Assembly (NCBI RefSeq): GCF_013404595.1
Contig: NZ_JABVAX010000001.1
Location: 186,001 to 250,000, forward strand
DNA length: 64,000 bases
Direction of reading: 5' to 3'
Source of the DNA: Jannaschia marina
GTDB lineage: Bacteria > Pseudomonadota > Alphaproteobacteria > Rhodobacterales > Rhodobacteraceae
Part shown: one piece after another, positions 7,642 to 17,641 of the stretch
Layout of the letters: every line of letters begins with the position of its first letter
Position numbering within the stretch: position 1 is the first letter of the stretch
The notes under the pieces: generated by a model
Databases searched by the model: none
Told to the model about the DNA's origin: nothing
Seen by the model: the letters and a program-made list of their open reading frames with translations, nothing else
Position numbers and translations under genes: made by a program

Positions 7642-10113
7642 ATGATCGATCTCACCGGCGACTGGACCTTGCGCGATGCCGCGGGGGAACATTCCTGCAC
7701 CCTCACCCTTCCGGGCGACGCCCACACCGCGCTCGCGGCCGCCGGGCTGATCCCCGAGCCGTACGTCGGGCGCAACGAATACGAGTGCCGATGGGTCGCC
7801 GAGCGCGACTGGATCGTCTCGCGCGGTTTCGAGGTCGATGACACGGCGCGCGATCTCGTCGTCGAAGGCCTCGACTGTGTGGCGTCGATCGCAATCAACG
7901 GAACTGTCGTGCTGCGGGCCGCCAATGCTTTCCGCCATCACCGCACCGATGTCTCGGGGGCCCTGCAGCAGGGCAGGAACGAGATCGAAATTCGCTTCCG
8001 ATCGCCTGTCGCCGTCGCGGCCGAGATACAGGCGCGCCAACCCTACCCTGTGCCGTGGCACCCCGGAAATTGCCCGATTCCAAACGGAAACCTACTCAGG
8101 AAACCGCAATGCGATTTCGGCTGGGACTGGAACATCGCCCTCGCGCCGTTCGGCCTGCGTGACGCGATCCGTCTCGAACCCCGCCGGCCGGGACGGATCG
8201 AGGACATCATCGTCGAGCAGCGGCTCGTCGGCGGTGCCATGCAAGTCTCCGTCGTGATTCATGGCGGCACCGAGGGAGCGGAGGCGACGGCGATGCTCTG
8301 CGGGGTGCGGGGCCGTGCCACGGTACAGGGCGGCCGCGCCCGTCTGACCCTGCGGATCGAGGGGCCGGACCTCTGGTGGCCGGCCGGGCAGGGGGCGCAA
8401 CCGCTTCACGACCTGCATGTCTCCTGCGGGGCGGAAACCGCCACCCGCCGCATCGGCCTGCGCGAGGCCCGGCTGATCTCCGAGCCCGACGCGCGGGGCC
8501 GTTCCTTCACCGTCCGGATCAACGGACGCGACGTCTTTTGCAAGGGCGCGGCCTGGATCCCTGTCGACGCGCTGCCCGGGCGCGTCGATCCCGAGAGAGG
8601 ACGCGACCTTCTGCGTTCGGCCGCGGTTGCACATATGAACATGGTTCGGGTCTGGGGCGGCGGGCGCTACGAACAACCGTGGTTCTACGAGGAATGTGAT
8701 CGCCTGGGCCTCATGGTCTGGCAGGATTTCATGTGGGCCTGTCATCTCTACCCCTGCGACGAGGATTGGCTCGCGGAGGCTCGCGACGAGGCCGAGGAGG
8801 TCGCGCGTCGCCTGTCGCACCATCCCTCGATTGTGCTGTGGTGCGGCGACAACGAGCTGGTCGGTGCGCTGCAATGGTTCGAGGAGAGCCGCCGCGACCG
8901 CGACCGGTATCTGGTCGGATACGACCGTCTGAACCGTGCCGTCGAGGCCGGTTTCCGTGCCGCCTTGCCCGATGCGCCATGGTGGCCCTCCTCGCCGTCC
9001 AAGGGCCCGATGGCGTTCGGCGATGCCTTCCATGAGGATGGATCGGGCGACATGCATTTCTGGGCGGTCTGGCACGAGGGGCAGGATTTTGACCACTATC
9101 GGACGATCCGTCCCCGTTTCGTGTCCGAGTTCGGCTTCCAGTCCTATCCGCCGCCCTCCGTCGTCGCTCGCTTCGCCGAACCGGTGGATCGCAATCTCGC
9201 CTCGCCCGTCATGCAGTCGCACCAGAAGGATCGGGGCGGCAATGCGCGTATCGCCGAGACCATCGCGCGCTACTTCCGGTTTCCCGAACGGTTCGACGAT
9301 TTCGCGTGGTTGTCGCAGGTACAGCAGGGGCTGGCGCTGCAGACCGCCATCGACACGTGGCGCGCCCAGGCACCCGAGTGCATGGGCACGCTCATCTGGC
9401 AACTCAACGATACCTGGCCCTGCGTGTCGTGGTCGACGCTTTCATATGGCGGCGAGTGGAAGGCCTCGCATTACATGGTTGCTGCTACCTTTGCAGATGT
9501 GCGCGTCGTCGTAGTGCCCGAAGACGACACACTTCGGCTCTTGGCGGTGAGCGACCGGCCCGACCGCGTCGACCTGCGGATCGTGGCCGACGCGGTGGGG
9601 CTCGACGGTTCCGTGCGCCGGCTCGCGCGATCGACCGCTTGCCTGTCTGCGGGCGCGCAAGAGGTGAAGAGGCTCGACGCCGGGGCGCTCGGACCCGACG
9701 AGATGCTGCGTCTGACATGGACCGGAGGCGGCTGTGGAGACGACCTCTTCGCGCCGCGTCGCTGGCGGGATTACGCGCTGCCGGAAGCGCGTCCTCGTCT
9801 CGCCGCCACGCGCGACGGAAAAGGATGGCAGCTCGACATTTCGACGGACCTGCCCGCCTATTTTGTCACGATCGAGGCCGATCGGCCCGGGCGCTTCGAC
9901 GACAATGTCCGCCATGTCTTACCCGACCGGCCGGTGCGGTTGCGTTTCGATCCCTCCGATAATGGCCCGACGCCCCGTTTCACGTTGCGCGACCTTCGAT
10001 CAGCGACCTATGGTCGCGACGTCGGGGATATGCGCTCAGACAGCGATGTAAGGGCCACCGGATCACCCGACAATGCAGACCCACAGGCGATCGACCGTCC
10101 GAAGGCCGTCTGA
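7642..10113 (+). CDS. glycoside hydrolase family 2 beta-mannosidase
   Basis: The 823-residue enzyme lacks a signal peptide, so it probably acts in the cytoplasm on imported substrate. It has the GH2 order: N-terminal jelly-roll sugar-binding domain, immunoglobulin-like domain, TIM barrel and C-terminal beta domains. The general acid/base is E405 in WCGDNE; the nucleophile is E496 in VSEFGFQSYP, a signature of the beta-mannosidase branch. It releases terminal mannose from beta-mannosides. It lies 24 bp after the transporter ATPase gene, so import and hydrolysis appear to be expressed together under the LacI regulator. Substrate length and linkage are not known. Confidence 0.85.
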   Translation: MIDLTGDWTLRDAAGEHSCTLTLPGDAHTALAAAGLIPEPYVGRNEYECRWVAERDWIVSRGFEVDDTARDLVVEGLDCVASIAINGTVVLRAANAFRHHRTDVSGALQQGRNEIEIRFRSPVAVAAEIQARQPYPVPWHPGNCPIPNGNLLRKPQCDFGWDWNIALAPFGLRDAIRLEPRRPGRIEDIIVEQRLVGGAMQVSVVIHGGTEGAEATAMLCGVRGRATVQGGRARLTLRIEGPDLWWPAGQGAQPLHDLHVSCGAETATRRIGLREARLISEPDARGRSFTVRINGRDVFCKGAAWIPVDALPGRVDPERGRDLLRSAAVAHMNMVRVWGGGRYEQPWFYEECDRLGLMVWQDFMWACHLYPCDEDWLAEARDEAEEVARRLSHHPSIVLWCGDNELVGALQWFEESRRDRDRYLVGYDRLNRAVEAGFRAALPDAPWWPSSPSKGPMAFGDAFHEDGSGDMHFWAVWHEGQDFDHYRTIRPRFVSEFGFQSYPPPSVVARFAEPVDRNLASPVMQSHQKDRGGNARIAETIARYFRFPERFDDFAWLSQVQQGLALQTAIDTWRAQAPECMGTLIWQLNDTWPCVSWSTLSYGGEWKASHYMVAATFADVRVVVVPEDDTLRLLAVSDRPDRVDLRIVADAVGLDGSVRRLARSTACLSAGAQEVKRLDAGALGPDEMLRLTWTGGGCGDDLFAPRRWRDYALPEARPRLAATRDGKGWQLDISTDLPAYFVTIEADRPGRFDDNVRHVLPDRPVRLRFDPSDNGPTPRFTLRDLRSATYGRDVGDMRSDSDVRATGSPDNADPQAIDRPKAV

Positions 10114-10324
10114 GGCCCGCGAGGGCGTCTCATTCGACGGTGTCGACCTAGCCAATGATGCCGTCGGCGAGGGCCGGCGACACGACCGTCTGTGCAGGTC
10201 TGGCGGTGAAGAGGTTGCCGATGCCGAAGGACCAGGAGACGCGATCTCCGGGCGGAGCGGGACATGTCGGAAACGATCAGGATCACGGAAGGACCGGGAT
10301 CTCGCAGGATAGGATCGGCGGATC

Positions 10325-10400
<76 letters not shown>

Positions 10401-10481
10401 TTACCGGCCTGCGATCTAAGGCAGGCCCATGGACGGCGCAAGCGGAAAAATCACCTGCATCGCCCGATTGTCGCGACGCGA

Positions 10482-10820
10482 TCAGTCGTCGTCGTCCTTG
10501 TCGCTGCCGACGTCGGCGATCTCGTCGAGCGAGACCGTATCGTCATCGTCATCGTCATCGAGGACGTCCTCGGCATCGTCCGCATCGTCCTCGTCGAGAT
10601 CGACGTCATCGTCGTCGAGCAGCAGATCGTCGTCGTCCTTGTCGGTCTTCTTGGCGTCGACGTCGTCCTTGTCGGCCGACAGGATCCGCGTCTTGGTGCC
10701 GGTGTCGACATTGACGACCTCGCCCGTGTAGGGGCTGACGACGGGGGAACGGTTCAGATCGTAGAAGCGCTTGCCGGTCGTCGGGCAGACCCGCTTGACG
10801 CCCCATTCTTCCTTGGGCAT
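10482..10820 (-). CDS. TIGR02300-type FYDLN-acid protein
   Basis: The 112-residue protein starts MPKEEWGVKR, contains a CPTTGKRFYDLNRSP motif that defines the FYDLN-acid family of alphaproteobacteria, and ends in a long aspartate-rich tail (about residues 50-112). The ATG at 10820 is used because homology begins there; the frame stays open further upstream. Function is unknown. The N-terminal motif looks like a remnant zinc-ribbon and the tail is almost certainly disordered. The codon repetition of the tail (GAC/GAT) makes the locus prone to length variation. Confidence 0.85.
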   Translation of the reverse strand: MPKEEWGVKRVCPTTGKRFYDLNRSPVVSPYTGEVVNVDTGTKTRILSADKDDVDAKKTDKDDDDLLLDDDDVDLDEDDADDAEDVLDDDDDDDTVSLDEIADVGSDKDDDD

Positions 10821-10926
10821 GTCGGTTCCTTCATCTCGTCCGGCCATGAGCGGCCCGGGTGCAGGGAATTGGGGTCGGATGCCACAGGGGACAAGGGGTG
10901 GCAAGCCCCCGCGGGAGGGAGAGCGC

Positions 10927-11622
10927 ATGACCGACGAACTGCCCGTTCCGGGCCTGCCGGGCGTCGCGGTGACGCTGCGCCGCTCGGCGCGGGCGCGGCG
11001 TCTGTCGCTCCGGGTGGGGCGTGCGGATGGGCGGGTGTCGATGTCGCTGCCGCGCCGCACGCCGCTCTCCGAGGCGCAGGCCTTCATCGCCGCGCAGGCC
11101 GAATGGATCGCCCGCCATGTCTCGGCTGCGCCCGCGCCGCGTGTCGTGACCGTCGGGGGTACGCTGCCGCTTCTCGGGGGCGAGGTGCCGGTCGTCGCGG
11201 GCCCGGGCCGCGCGGCGCGGTTCACCGGAGAGGCCGTCGCCGTGCCCGACGACGCCCGTACCGGCCCCCGCGTCCGCGCGCTCCTGCAGACGATGGCGCG
11301 CACGCATCTGGTCGCTGCCGTCGACCGTCATGCCGAGGCGCTTGGGCATCGGCCGTCGAAACTCACCCTCCGCGATACGCGCTCCCGCTGGGGATCGTGC
11401 TCCTCTCGCGGGGACCTGATGTTCAGCTGGCGGCTGGTAATGGCCCCGCCCGAGGTGCTCGACTACGTGGCCGCCCATGAGGTCGCCCATCTCGCCCATA
11501 TGGACCACTCGCCGCACTTCTGGGCGGCGGTCGAGCGGCTCATGCCCGACTACGCGCCGCGTCGCGCCTGGCTGCGCCGCGAAGGGGCCGCGCTCCATGC
11601 GGTGGATTTCGGCGCGCGCTAG
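10927..11622 (+). CDS. YgjP-type metallopeptidase-like protein (DUF45, SprT-like)
   Basis: The 231-residue protein carries the zinc motif HEVAHLAHMDHSPHF: HExxH with a third histidine further on, as in the YgjP/DUF45 family. The WGSC segment (RSRWGSCSSRG), which is also diagnostic, precedes it. The start at 10927 has GGGAGGGAGAG just upstream; in-frame ATGs further upstream would overlap the divergent FYDLN gene. The family is a predicted zinc-dependent peptidase without a well-established substrate. The GntR regulator begins 15 bp downstream. Confidence 0.85.
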   Translation: MTDELPVPGLPGVAVTLRRSARARRLSLRVGRADGRVSMSLPRRTPLSEAQAFIAAQAEWIARHVSAAPAPRVVTVGGTLPLLGGEVPVVAGPGRAARFTGEAVAVPDDARTGPRVRALLQTMARTHLVAAVDRHAEALGHRPSKLTLRDTRSRWGSCSSRGDLMFSWRLVMAPPEVLDYVAAHEVAHLAHMDHSPHFWAAVERLMPDYAPRRAWLRREGAALHAVDFGAR

Positions 11623-11637
11623 GGGCAGGATCGCGCC

Positions 11638-12285
11638 ATGATGCTCAACCCGCTTCCCGAAGGCTCCGGTGCCGCGCACGAACGGCTCTATCGGTCGCTG
11701 CGCAGCCGGATCATGCACGGCGAACTGCCGCCCGGCGCGCCGCTCACCCTGCGCGGGATCGGCCGCGACTACGGGGTCAGCATGACACCCGTGCGCGAGG
11801 CGCTGCGCCGGCTGGTGGCCGAGGGCGCGCTGTCGCTCTCCGCGTCGGGGCGCATCGCGACGCCCGCGCTCTCCAACGATCGGATCGAGGAGCTGGCCGC
11901 GCTGCGTTCGCTTCTCGAGCCGGAACTGGCGCTCCGCGCGCTGCCGCGGGCGCATCTGGCGCTCATCGACCGGATGGAGGCCATCAACGTGGCCATCGCG
12001 GAGCAGATCGCCAAGCACGACGCCCCCGGCTACATCCGGACGAACCTGGAGTTTCACCGCACGCTCTACCTGCGGGCGCAGGCCCCTGCGATCCTCGCCA
12101 TGGTCGAGACCGTCTGGCTGCAACTCGGCCCAACGATGCGCGCGCTCTACGGGCGGCTCAACCGGACGGAGCTGCCCAAGAACCATCGCCTGATCGTCGC
12201 GGCCCTGCGCGCGGGGGACGAGCCGGGACTGCGTCTCGCCGTGCGGGCGGATGTCACGCAGGGGTTGCGGCTGCTTGCCGGCTAG
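11638..12285 (+). CDS. GntR-family transcriptional regulator (FCD subfamily)
   Basis: The 215-residue protein has an N-terminal winged helix with the GntR pattern (LRSRIMHGELPPGAPL, then DYGVSMTPVREALRRL) and an all-helical FCD effector domain. Two adjacent start codons exist at 11638 and 11641. It follows the metallopeptidase gene closely and converges with the membrane protein gene at 12282, overlapping it by 4 bp at the 3' ends. FCD regulators usually sense small organic acids; no obvious target operon is adjacent, so its regulon cannot be inferred. Confidence 0.88.
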   Translation: MMLNPLPEGSGAAHERLYRSLRSRIMHGELPPGAPLTLRGIGRDYGVSMTPVREALRRLVAEGALSLSASGRIATPALSNDRIEELAALRSLLEPELALRALPRAHLALIDRMEAINVAIAEQIAKHDAPGYIRTNLEFHRTLYLRAQAPAILAMVETVWLQLGPTMRALYGRLNRTELPKNHRLIVAALRAGDEPGLRLAVRADVTQGLRLLAG

Positions 12286-12908
12286 GTCGCGACCAGGCGG
12301 GCGAGGTCGCGGAGATCGTCCTGCCGCAGGCCGAGACCGCGGGTCAGGGTGCGCAGAAAAGCGCGGTCCGCCCGCGTCAGCGGACCGTCGGCCAGGAGGA
12401 CGGAGACCGTCGCGTTGAAGATCACCATGCGCTCGGGCCGGGTCAGCCCGTCGCGCATCCAGTAGAAGTTGGTCGGCAGGATCAGCCGGTCGGCCCGCCG
12501 GGCGATCTCGCGCAGGTGGCTGGCGGTGAAATCCATCTCGGTCGTGTCGCGCGCGATTTCGAGGGCACGGGCGAGCCGGGCCGCCTCGATCGTACGCCCC
12601 TTCCAGACGGCATGGCACATCGCGTCGACGGCGCTAAAGCGCGGACCGTTGCGCAGCCCCGCGATCTCCAGCCGGAGCGCCCGCCGCCGCCGCCGCATCC
12701 GGTGACCGACGAGGAGGAAAGCCGCGGTGACGGCGAGGCATCCCGCGACCCAGGGCAGGATCTGCCCGAGGCGGAACCCCTCCAGCAGCGACGCAGCCCA
12801 GGGTCCGAGGAACGGGGCCTGCCCCGGAGCGTCCGCGGCATGTGCGCAGGCCAGCCCGGGCAGAAGCGCGGAACCGAGAGCAAGGGGGACGATGACGGGG
12901 CGGATCAT
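12282..12908 (-). CDS. membrane protein with a C-terminal TerB-like region
   Basis: The 208-residue product has an N-terminal signal or anchor segment (about 4-22), a second membrane helix near residues 50-70 followed by an Arg-rich stretch, then a soluble helical C-terminus. The segment with NATVSVLLADGPLTRADRAF resembles TerB/DjlA-like domains; this is a judgement from pattern only. The start at 12908 is preferred over 12950 because the longer form would begin directly at the T-run of the lpdA terminator. No strong ribosome site is seen at 12908, so the start is uncertain. Function unknown. Confidence 0.65.
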   Translation of the reverse strand: MIRPVIVPLALGSALLPGLACAHAADAPGQAPFLGPWAASLLEGFRLGQILPWVAGCLAVTAAFLLVGHRMRRRRRALRLEIAGLRNGPRFSAVDAMCHAVWKGRTIEAARLARALEIARDTTEMDFTASHLREIARRADRLILPTNFYWMRDGLTRPERMVIFNATVSVLLADGPLTRADRAFLRTLTRGLGLRQDDLRDLARLVAT

Positions 12909-12951
12909 TCTGTGGCTCGGAGCTGTTGCAGGCTCCGCGATCTCTCCCATG

Positions 12952-12982
12952 AAAAAACGGCAGGACTGGGAAAGTCCTGCCG
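12952..12982 (-). terminator. intrinsic terminator of the suc-lpdA block
   Basis: On the minus strand, a perfect 10-bp stem (arms 12958-12967 and 12973-12982, loop of 5) is followed by six T residues. It lies about 50 bp after the lpdA stop codon and is the clearest factor-independent terminator in the window. Confidence 0.92.
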
Positions 12983-13030
12983 CCGGAATGTGACCTTTTG
13001 CGCCTCGGGTGCGTCCGAGGCGTTAACGTC

Positions 13031-14425
<1,395 letters not shown>

Positions 14426-14495
14426 GGGTCAGTTCCTTGATTGCGGGGCACCGGGTCAGCCACCGGACCCCCGAGGTATTTCCGGCTGAATGAGA

Positions 14496-14906
14496 TCAGA
14501 TCAGGGTGGAGATAACCATCAGGACGGTTGCGGTGAACCCCGCGAACCAGATGTAGGACCGCCAGGGCCGCCAGCCGAAGGCATAGGCCGGCACATAGAG
14601 GATACGCGCGCCGAGGTAGACCCAGCCGCAGATTGCGGTGAAGCCGGTGGACTGCCCCGAGACGGTTACGAGCGTGACGGCGGCGGTGAAGAGGATCAGC
14701 CCCTCGAAATGGTTGTCGAGCGCGCGGTAGAGCCGGGCGGTCCGCTCCGAAAGCAGGTCGACGAGGTCGCCGCCGATCTTCGCGCGGTCGCGCGCCGAGG
14801 TCGTCTTGCCGGGCCCCAGCTCCAGGTTGGCGGGCACCGCCATCAGCACGAACTGCACCGCCTGCAGCAGGATCGCGAGGGCGAGGACGGTCAGCTCGGG
14901 CGTCAT
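14496..14906 (-). CDS. MAPEG-family membrane protein
   Basis: The 136-residue protein starts MTPELTVLALAILLQ and has about four membrane helices with the MAPEG pattern (LERTARLYRALDNHFE-like segment, here SERTARLYRALDNHFEGL). The ATG at 14906 overlaps the stop of the upstream gene (ATGA), so translation is coupled; a longer in-frame start would lie inside that gene. Bacterial MAPEG proteins are related to microsomal glutathione transferases, but the substrate is not known. Confidence 0.85.
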   Translation of the reverse strand: MTPELTVLALAILLQAVQFVLMAVPANLELGPGKTTSARDRAKIGGDLVDLLSERTARLYRALDNHFEGLILFTAAVTLVTVSGQSTGFTAICGWVYLGARILYVPAYAFGWRPWRSYIWFAGFTATVLMVISTLI

Positions 14907-15142
14907 GCCGTCCTCATGAAGCGGCCGTCGAGGGGGCCGCCGGTCTGGGCCTCGGCATCGAGCCACCTCTGCGCCTTGGCCCGGTCGTTCACCTCATAGA
15001 GCGCGGTCACGCCGGGGCCGTCCGCATCGCGCCAGAGTTGCAGGAGCGTCAGCCCGGCGGTCATCCGCGTCTCCGCGTCCGCGTCGAATTCTGCCTTCCA
15101 GGCATCGTAGTCATCAGGGGTCTGGTGGGTGAGCAGGTTCAT
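14903..15142 (-). CDS. small protein of unknown function, intact copy of a duplicated gene
   Basis: The 79-residue soluble protein starts MNLLTHQTPDDYDAWKAEF and ends PLDGRFMRTA. It is clearly paralogous to the disrupted gene at 15418-15656, sharing MNLLT, YxAWK, F-DA-AE-RM-AGLTL and the GRFM-TA ending. The segmentation suggests an antibiotic-biosynthesis-monooxygenase-like (dimeric alpha/beta barrel) fold, but this is only a guess from length and pattern. It is coupled to the MAPEG gene by a 4-bp overlap. Confidence 0.75.
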   Translation of the reverse strand: MNLLTHQTPDDYDAWKAEFDADAETRMTAGLTLLQLWRDADGPGVTALYEVNDRAKAQRWLDAEAQTGGPLDGRFMRTA

Positions 15143-15221
15143 CGCGGGCCTCCGGTCGGGTGCGTGCAGCACACCCTAGGCCGCGGCGGCCGGGGCGTCA
15201 CGCCGGATGTCGGAGCGGCCC

Positions 15222-15401
15222 TCACTTCGGCCCGCGGCGGATGAGGAGGTACGTTGTGAAGGCCGAGATGGCGGCATAGATCGCGGCGAGATACCAAAGC
15301 ACCGGATCCGGCCCCCGCCAGGCCTGCAGGGCGAGCACGAGGATGACGGCGATGGCGACGCGGATGATCCAGAAGGCGATGGCGCGACGGGTGGGGGTCA
15401 T
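15222..15401 (-). CDS. 59-residue membrane protein
   Basis: This small ORF runs from the ATG at 15401 (preceded by GGGAGAG) to a TGA at 15222. It encodes two hydrophobic segments, about residues 8-26 (IIRVAIAVILVLAL) and 34-54 (LWYLAAIYAAISAFTTYLLI), separated by RGPDP and ending in RRGPK. It fills the gap between the two paralogous small genes in the same direction, with 16 bp to the upstream stop. Codon use is like its neighbours. Function unknown; it could be a membrane partner of the flanking proteins. Confidence 0.7.
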   Translation of the reverse strand: MTPTRRAIAFWIIRVAIAVILVLALQAWRGPDPVLWYLAAIYAAISAFTTYLLIRRGPK

Positions 15402-15417
15402 GGGTTTCTCTCCCGCG

Positions 15418-15656
15418 TCAGGCGGTTTTCATGAAGCGACCCGTAACGGGGCCGTTGGTTTGGTGTGCCTCGTCGAGCCAGGCTGCGCCTTCTTCCGGTC
15501 GTTGACCCCGAAGAAGGCGGTGAGGCCGTTTCCATCGACGTCGCGCTGGAGCTGCATCAGGGTGAGGCCGGCGTTCATGCGGCTCTCGGCAGAGGCGTCG
15601 AAGTCGGATTTCCAGGCCTCGTAGGAGGCGGGAGTGTGGCGGGTGAGGAGGTTCAT
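15418..15656 (-). pseudogene. frameshifted paralogue of the 14903-15142 gene
   Basis: The reading frame from the ATG at 15656 matches the paralogue up to VNDRKKAQ, then reads into unrelated residues. Shifting the frame by one base at about 15482/15483 restores AWLDEAHQTNGP and GRFMKTA to a stop at 15418, matching the paralogue to its end. A single missing base in GCGCAG-CCTGG explains this. It is either a recent pseudogene or a sequencing error. Confidence 0.8.
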
Positions 15657-15668
15657 GAACGGTTCCGA

Positions 15669-16088
15669 CTATTGAGGCGATACTGCATTTATTGCCGTGA
15701 AGGCGCCGCAAGTGAAAAAGACTATAGATAGGGCGGCCGGAAAAACCATTGCGCCAATGAAGCCAACCGACCCGATCCGTTCGAGTGTCCTAGGAACCGT
15801 AAATTGAAGCTGCGCAAGAATGTAGGTCGTCGCGAGTGAGGCTATTGCTGCAACAATTCCAAGCACAAAGAGACCCGTCGCCCACTTGATATCAGACAGC
15901 GACACAAGTTTTTCAAAGGTCCCTTCTCTAAGAGCTGAACCGAGAAACGCAAATACGGCGATGATCCCGCCTCCGTTAAGAGTAATCAAAGTCTTGAGCG
16001 CGAATAGGCCGCTTTCTTTGATCACCTCCGCATTTATCCGATGCAGATCTCTTAGGAGTTCCTGCGTATTCCCTTCGTTTGAATTCAT
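15669..16088 (-). CDS. integral membrane protein of unknown function, coupled to odhB
   Basis: The 139-residue protein has a soluble N-terminus of about 28 residues, then hydrophobic segments near 28-52, 68-92 and 105-135. The stretch ALKTLITLNGGGIIAVFAFLG resembles small membrane proteins common in mobile regions. Start: the ATG at 16088 overlaps the odhB stop (TGATG), so it is probably translated from the odhB message; a GTG at 16091 is the alternative. The region uses visibly more A/T at third positions (AGA, ATA, TCT) than its neighbours, hinting at acquired DNA. Function unknown. Confidence 0.75.
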   Translation of the reverse strand: MNSNEGNTQELLRDLHRINAEVIKESGLFALKTLITLNGGGIIAVFAFLGSALREGTFEKLVSLSDIKWATGLFVLGIVAAIASLATTYILAQLQFTVPRTLERIGSVGFIGAMVFPAALSIVFFTCGAFTAINAVSPQ

Positions 16089-17638
16089 CACAAATCCATC
16101 AACAACCGACGCGGATCCTCCAGGGCTTCCTTCACCCGCACGAGGAACGTCACCGCGCCTTTGCCGTCCACGATCCGGTGGTCGTAGCTGAGTGCGAGGT
16201 ACATCATCGGGCGGATGACGATCTCGCCGCCGACGACCATGGGCCGGTCCTGGATCTTGTGCATCCCGAGGATGCCCGACTGCGGAGGGTTCAGGATGGG
16301 CGAGGACATGAGCGAGCCGTAGACGCCGCCGTTCGAGATGGTGAACGTCCCGCCCTGCATGTCGGCCATGGCGAGCTTGCCGTCGCGCGCCGCTTTGCCC
16401 TTCTCGGCGATGGCCTTCTCGATCTCGGCGAAGGACATGGCGTCGGCGTCGCGGATGACGGGCACCACGAGGCCCTGCGGCGTGCCGGCGGCGATGCCCA
16501 TGTGGACGAAATGCTTGTAGACGACGTCGGTGCCGTCGATCTCGGCATTGACCTCGGGCACCTCCTGCAGCGCGTGGACACAGGCCTTGGTGAAGAAGGA
16601 CATGAACCCGAGCTTCACGCCATGCTTCTTGAGGAACAGATCCTTGTACTCGCTGCGCAGGTCCATGACCGCCTTCATGTCCACCTCGTTGTAGGTGGTC
16701 AGCATGGCGGCTGTGTTCTGGCTGTCCTTCAGGCGCTTGGCGATGGTCTGGCGCAGGCGCGTCATCTTCACCCGCTCCTCGCGGCCGGCGTCCTCCGCGG
16801 CCACGGGCGCGCGCGGTGCGGCGGCGGACTTCGGTGCCTCCGCCGGCGCGGCGGATTTCGCGGCGGAGGCGGCCTTCATGACGTCCTCCTTCATCACCCG
16901 GCCGTCGCGACCGGTGCCCGTGACCTGATCGGAGCTGAGGCCCTTCTCGGCCATCAACTTCTTGGCCGAGGGCGCATCCTCGACATCGGCGTCCGATTTG
17001 GACGGAGCGGCTTTCGGGGCCTCGTCCTGCGCCTCGGCCTTCGGTGCGGGCGCGCCGCCCTCTCCGGTCGTCAGTACGGCGAGCTTGCCGCCGGCGGCCA
17101 CGGTTTCGCCCTCCTTGGCCAGGATCTCGGTCAGCGTGCCGGCCCCGGGGCTCGGCACCTCGACGGAGACCTTGTCGGTTTCCAGCTCGCAGAGCATCTC
17201 GTCGGCCTCGACCGCGTCGCCCGGCTGCTTGAACCAGGTGGCGACGGTGGCCTCTGACACACTTTCGCCGAGTGCGGGAACCATGACGTCCACCGCCTCG
17301 CCTCCGGTGTCGGCGGGGGCGTTGTCCGCGTCGGCCTTCGTTTCCGGCTCGGCCTCGGCCTTGCCACTATCCTTGTCTTCGGACTTCGGGGCCGCGCCCT
17401 CGCCCTCTGAAAGGGTCGCCAGCAGGGCATCGACGCCCACGGTCTCGCCCTCCTTGGCTACGATCTCGGCCAGGGTGCCGGCGGCGGGGCTCGGCACTTC
17501 GACGGTCACCTTGTCGGTTTCGAGCTCGCAGAGCATCTCGTCGGCCGCGACCGTATCGCCTGGCTGCTTGAACCAGGTGGCGACGGTCGCCTCGGTGACG
17601 GATTCGCCCAGGGTGGGGACTTTGACTTCGATGGACAT
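16088..17638 (-). CDS. odhB: 2-oxoglutarate dehydrogenase E2, dihydrolipoyl succinyltransferase with two lipoyl domains
   Basis: The 516-residue E2 core protein carries two lipoyl domains with lipoyl-lysines K43 and K156, each in ETDKV, joined by acidic Ala/Pro/Glu linkers. A peripheral-subunit-binding domain follows (about 221-255, [12 protein letters not shown]) and then the catalytic domain with H487 and D491 in DHRIVDG. It transfers succinyl groups from E1-bound intermediate to CoA. Classical E. coli SucB has a single lipoyl domain; two appear in some alphaproteobacteria. It starts 3 bp after sucA, and its stop overlaps the next membrane protein gene. Confidence 0.95.
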   Translation of the reverse strand: MSIEVKVPTLGESVTEATVATWFKQPGDTVAADEMLCELETDKVTVEVPSPAAGTLAEIVAKEGETVGVDALLATLSEGEGAAPKSEDKDSGKAEAEPETKADADNAPADTGGEAVDVMVPALGESVSEATVATWFKQPGDAVEADEMLCELETDKVSVEVPSPGAGTLTEILAKEGETVAAGGKLAVLTTGEGGAPAPKAEAQDEAPKAAPSKSDADVEDAPSAKKLMAEKGLSSDQVTGTGRDGRVMKEDVMKAASAAKSAAPAEAPKSAAAPRAPVAAEDAGREERVKMTRLRQTIAKRLKDSQNTAAMLTTYNEVDMKAVMDLRSEYKDLFLKKHGVKLGFMSFFTKACVHALQEVPEVNAEIDGTDVVYKHFVHMGIAAGTPQGLVVPVIRDADAMSFAEIEKAIAEKGKAARDGKLAMADMQGGTFTISNGGVYGSLMSSPILNPPQSGILGMHKIQDRPMVVGGEIVIRPMMYLALSYDHRIVDGKGAVTFLVRVKEALEDPRRLLMDL

Positions 17639-17641
17639 GGG

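Noticed and set aside
10148..10276. Minus-strand open stretch of 42 codons reading GIGNLFTARPAQTVVSPALA before a stop, next to tRNA-Ala
   Set aside because: It looks like the C-terminal scrap of a gene, but has no start codon and no identifiable parent. A tRNA-side remnant of integration is possible but unsupported.
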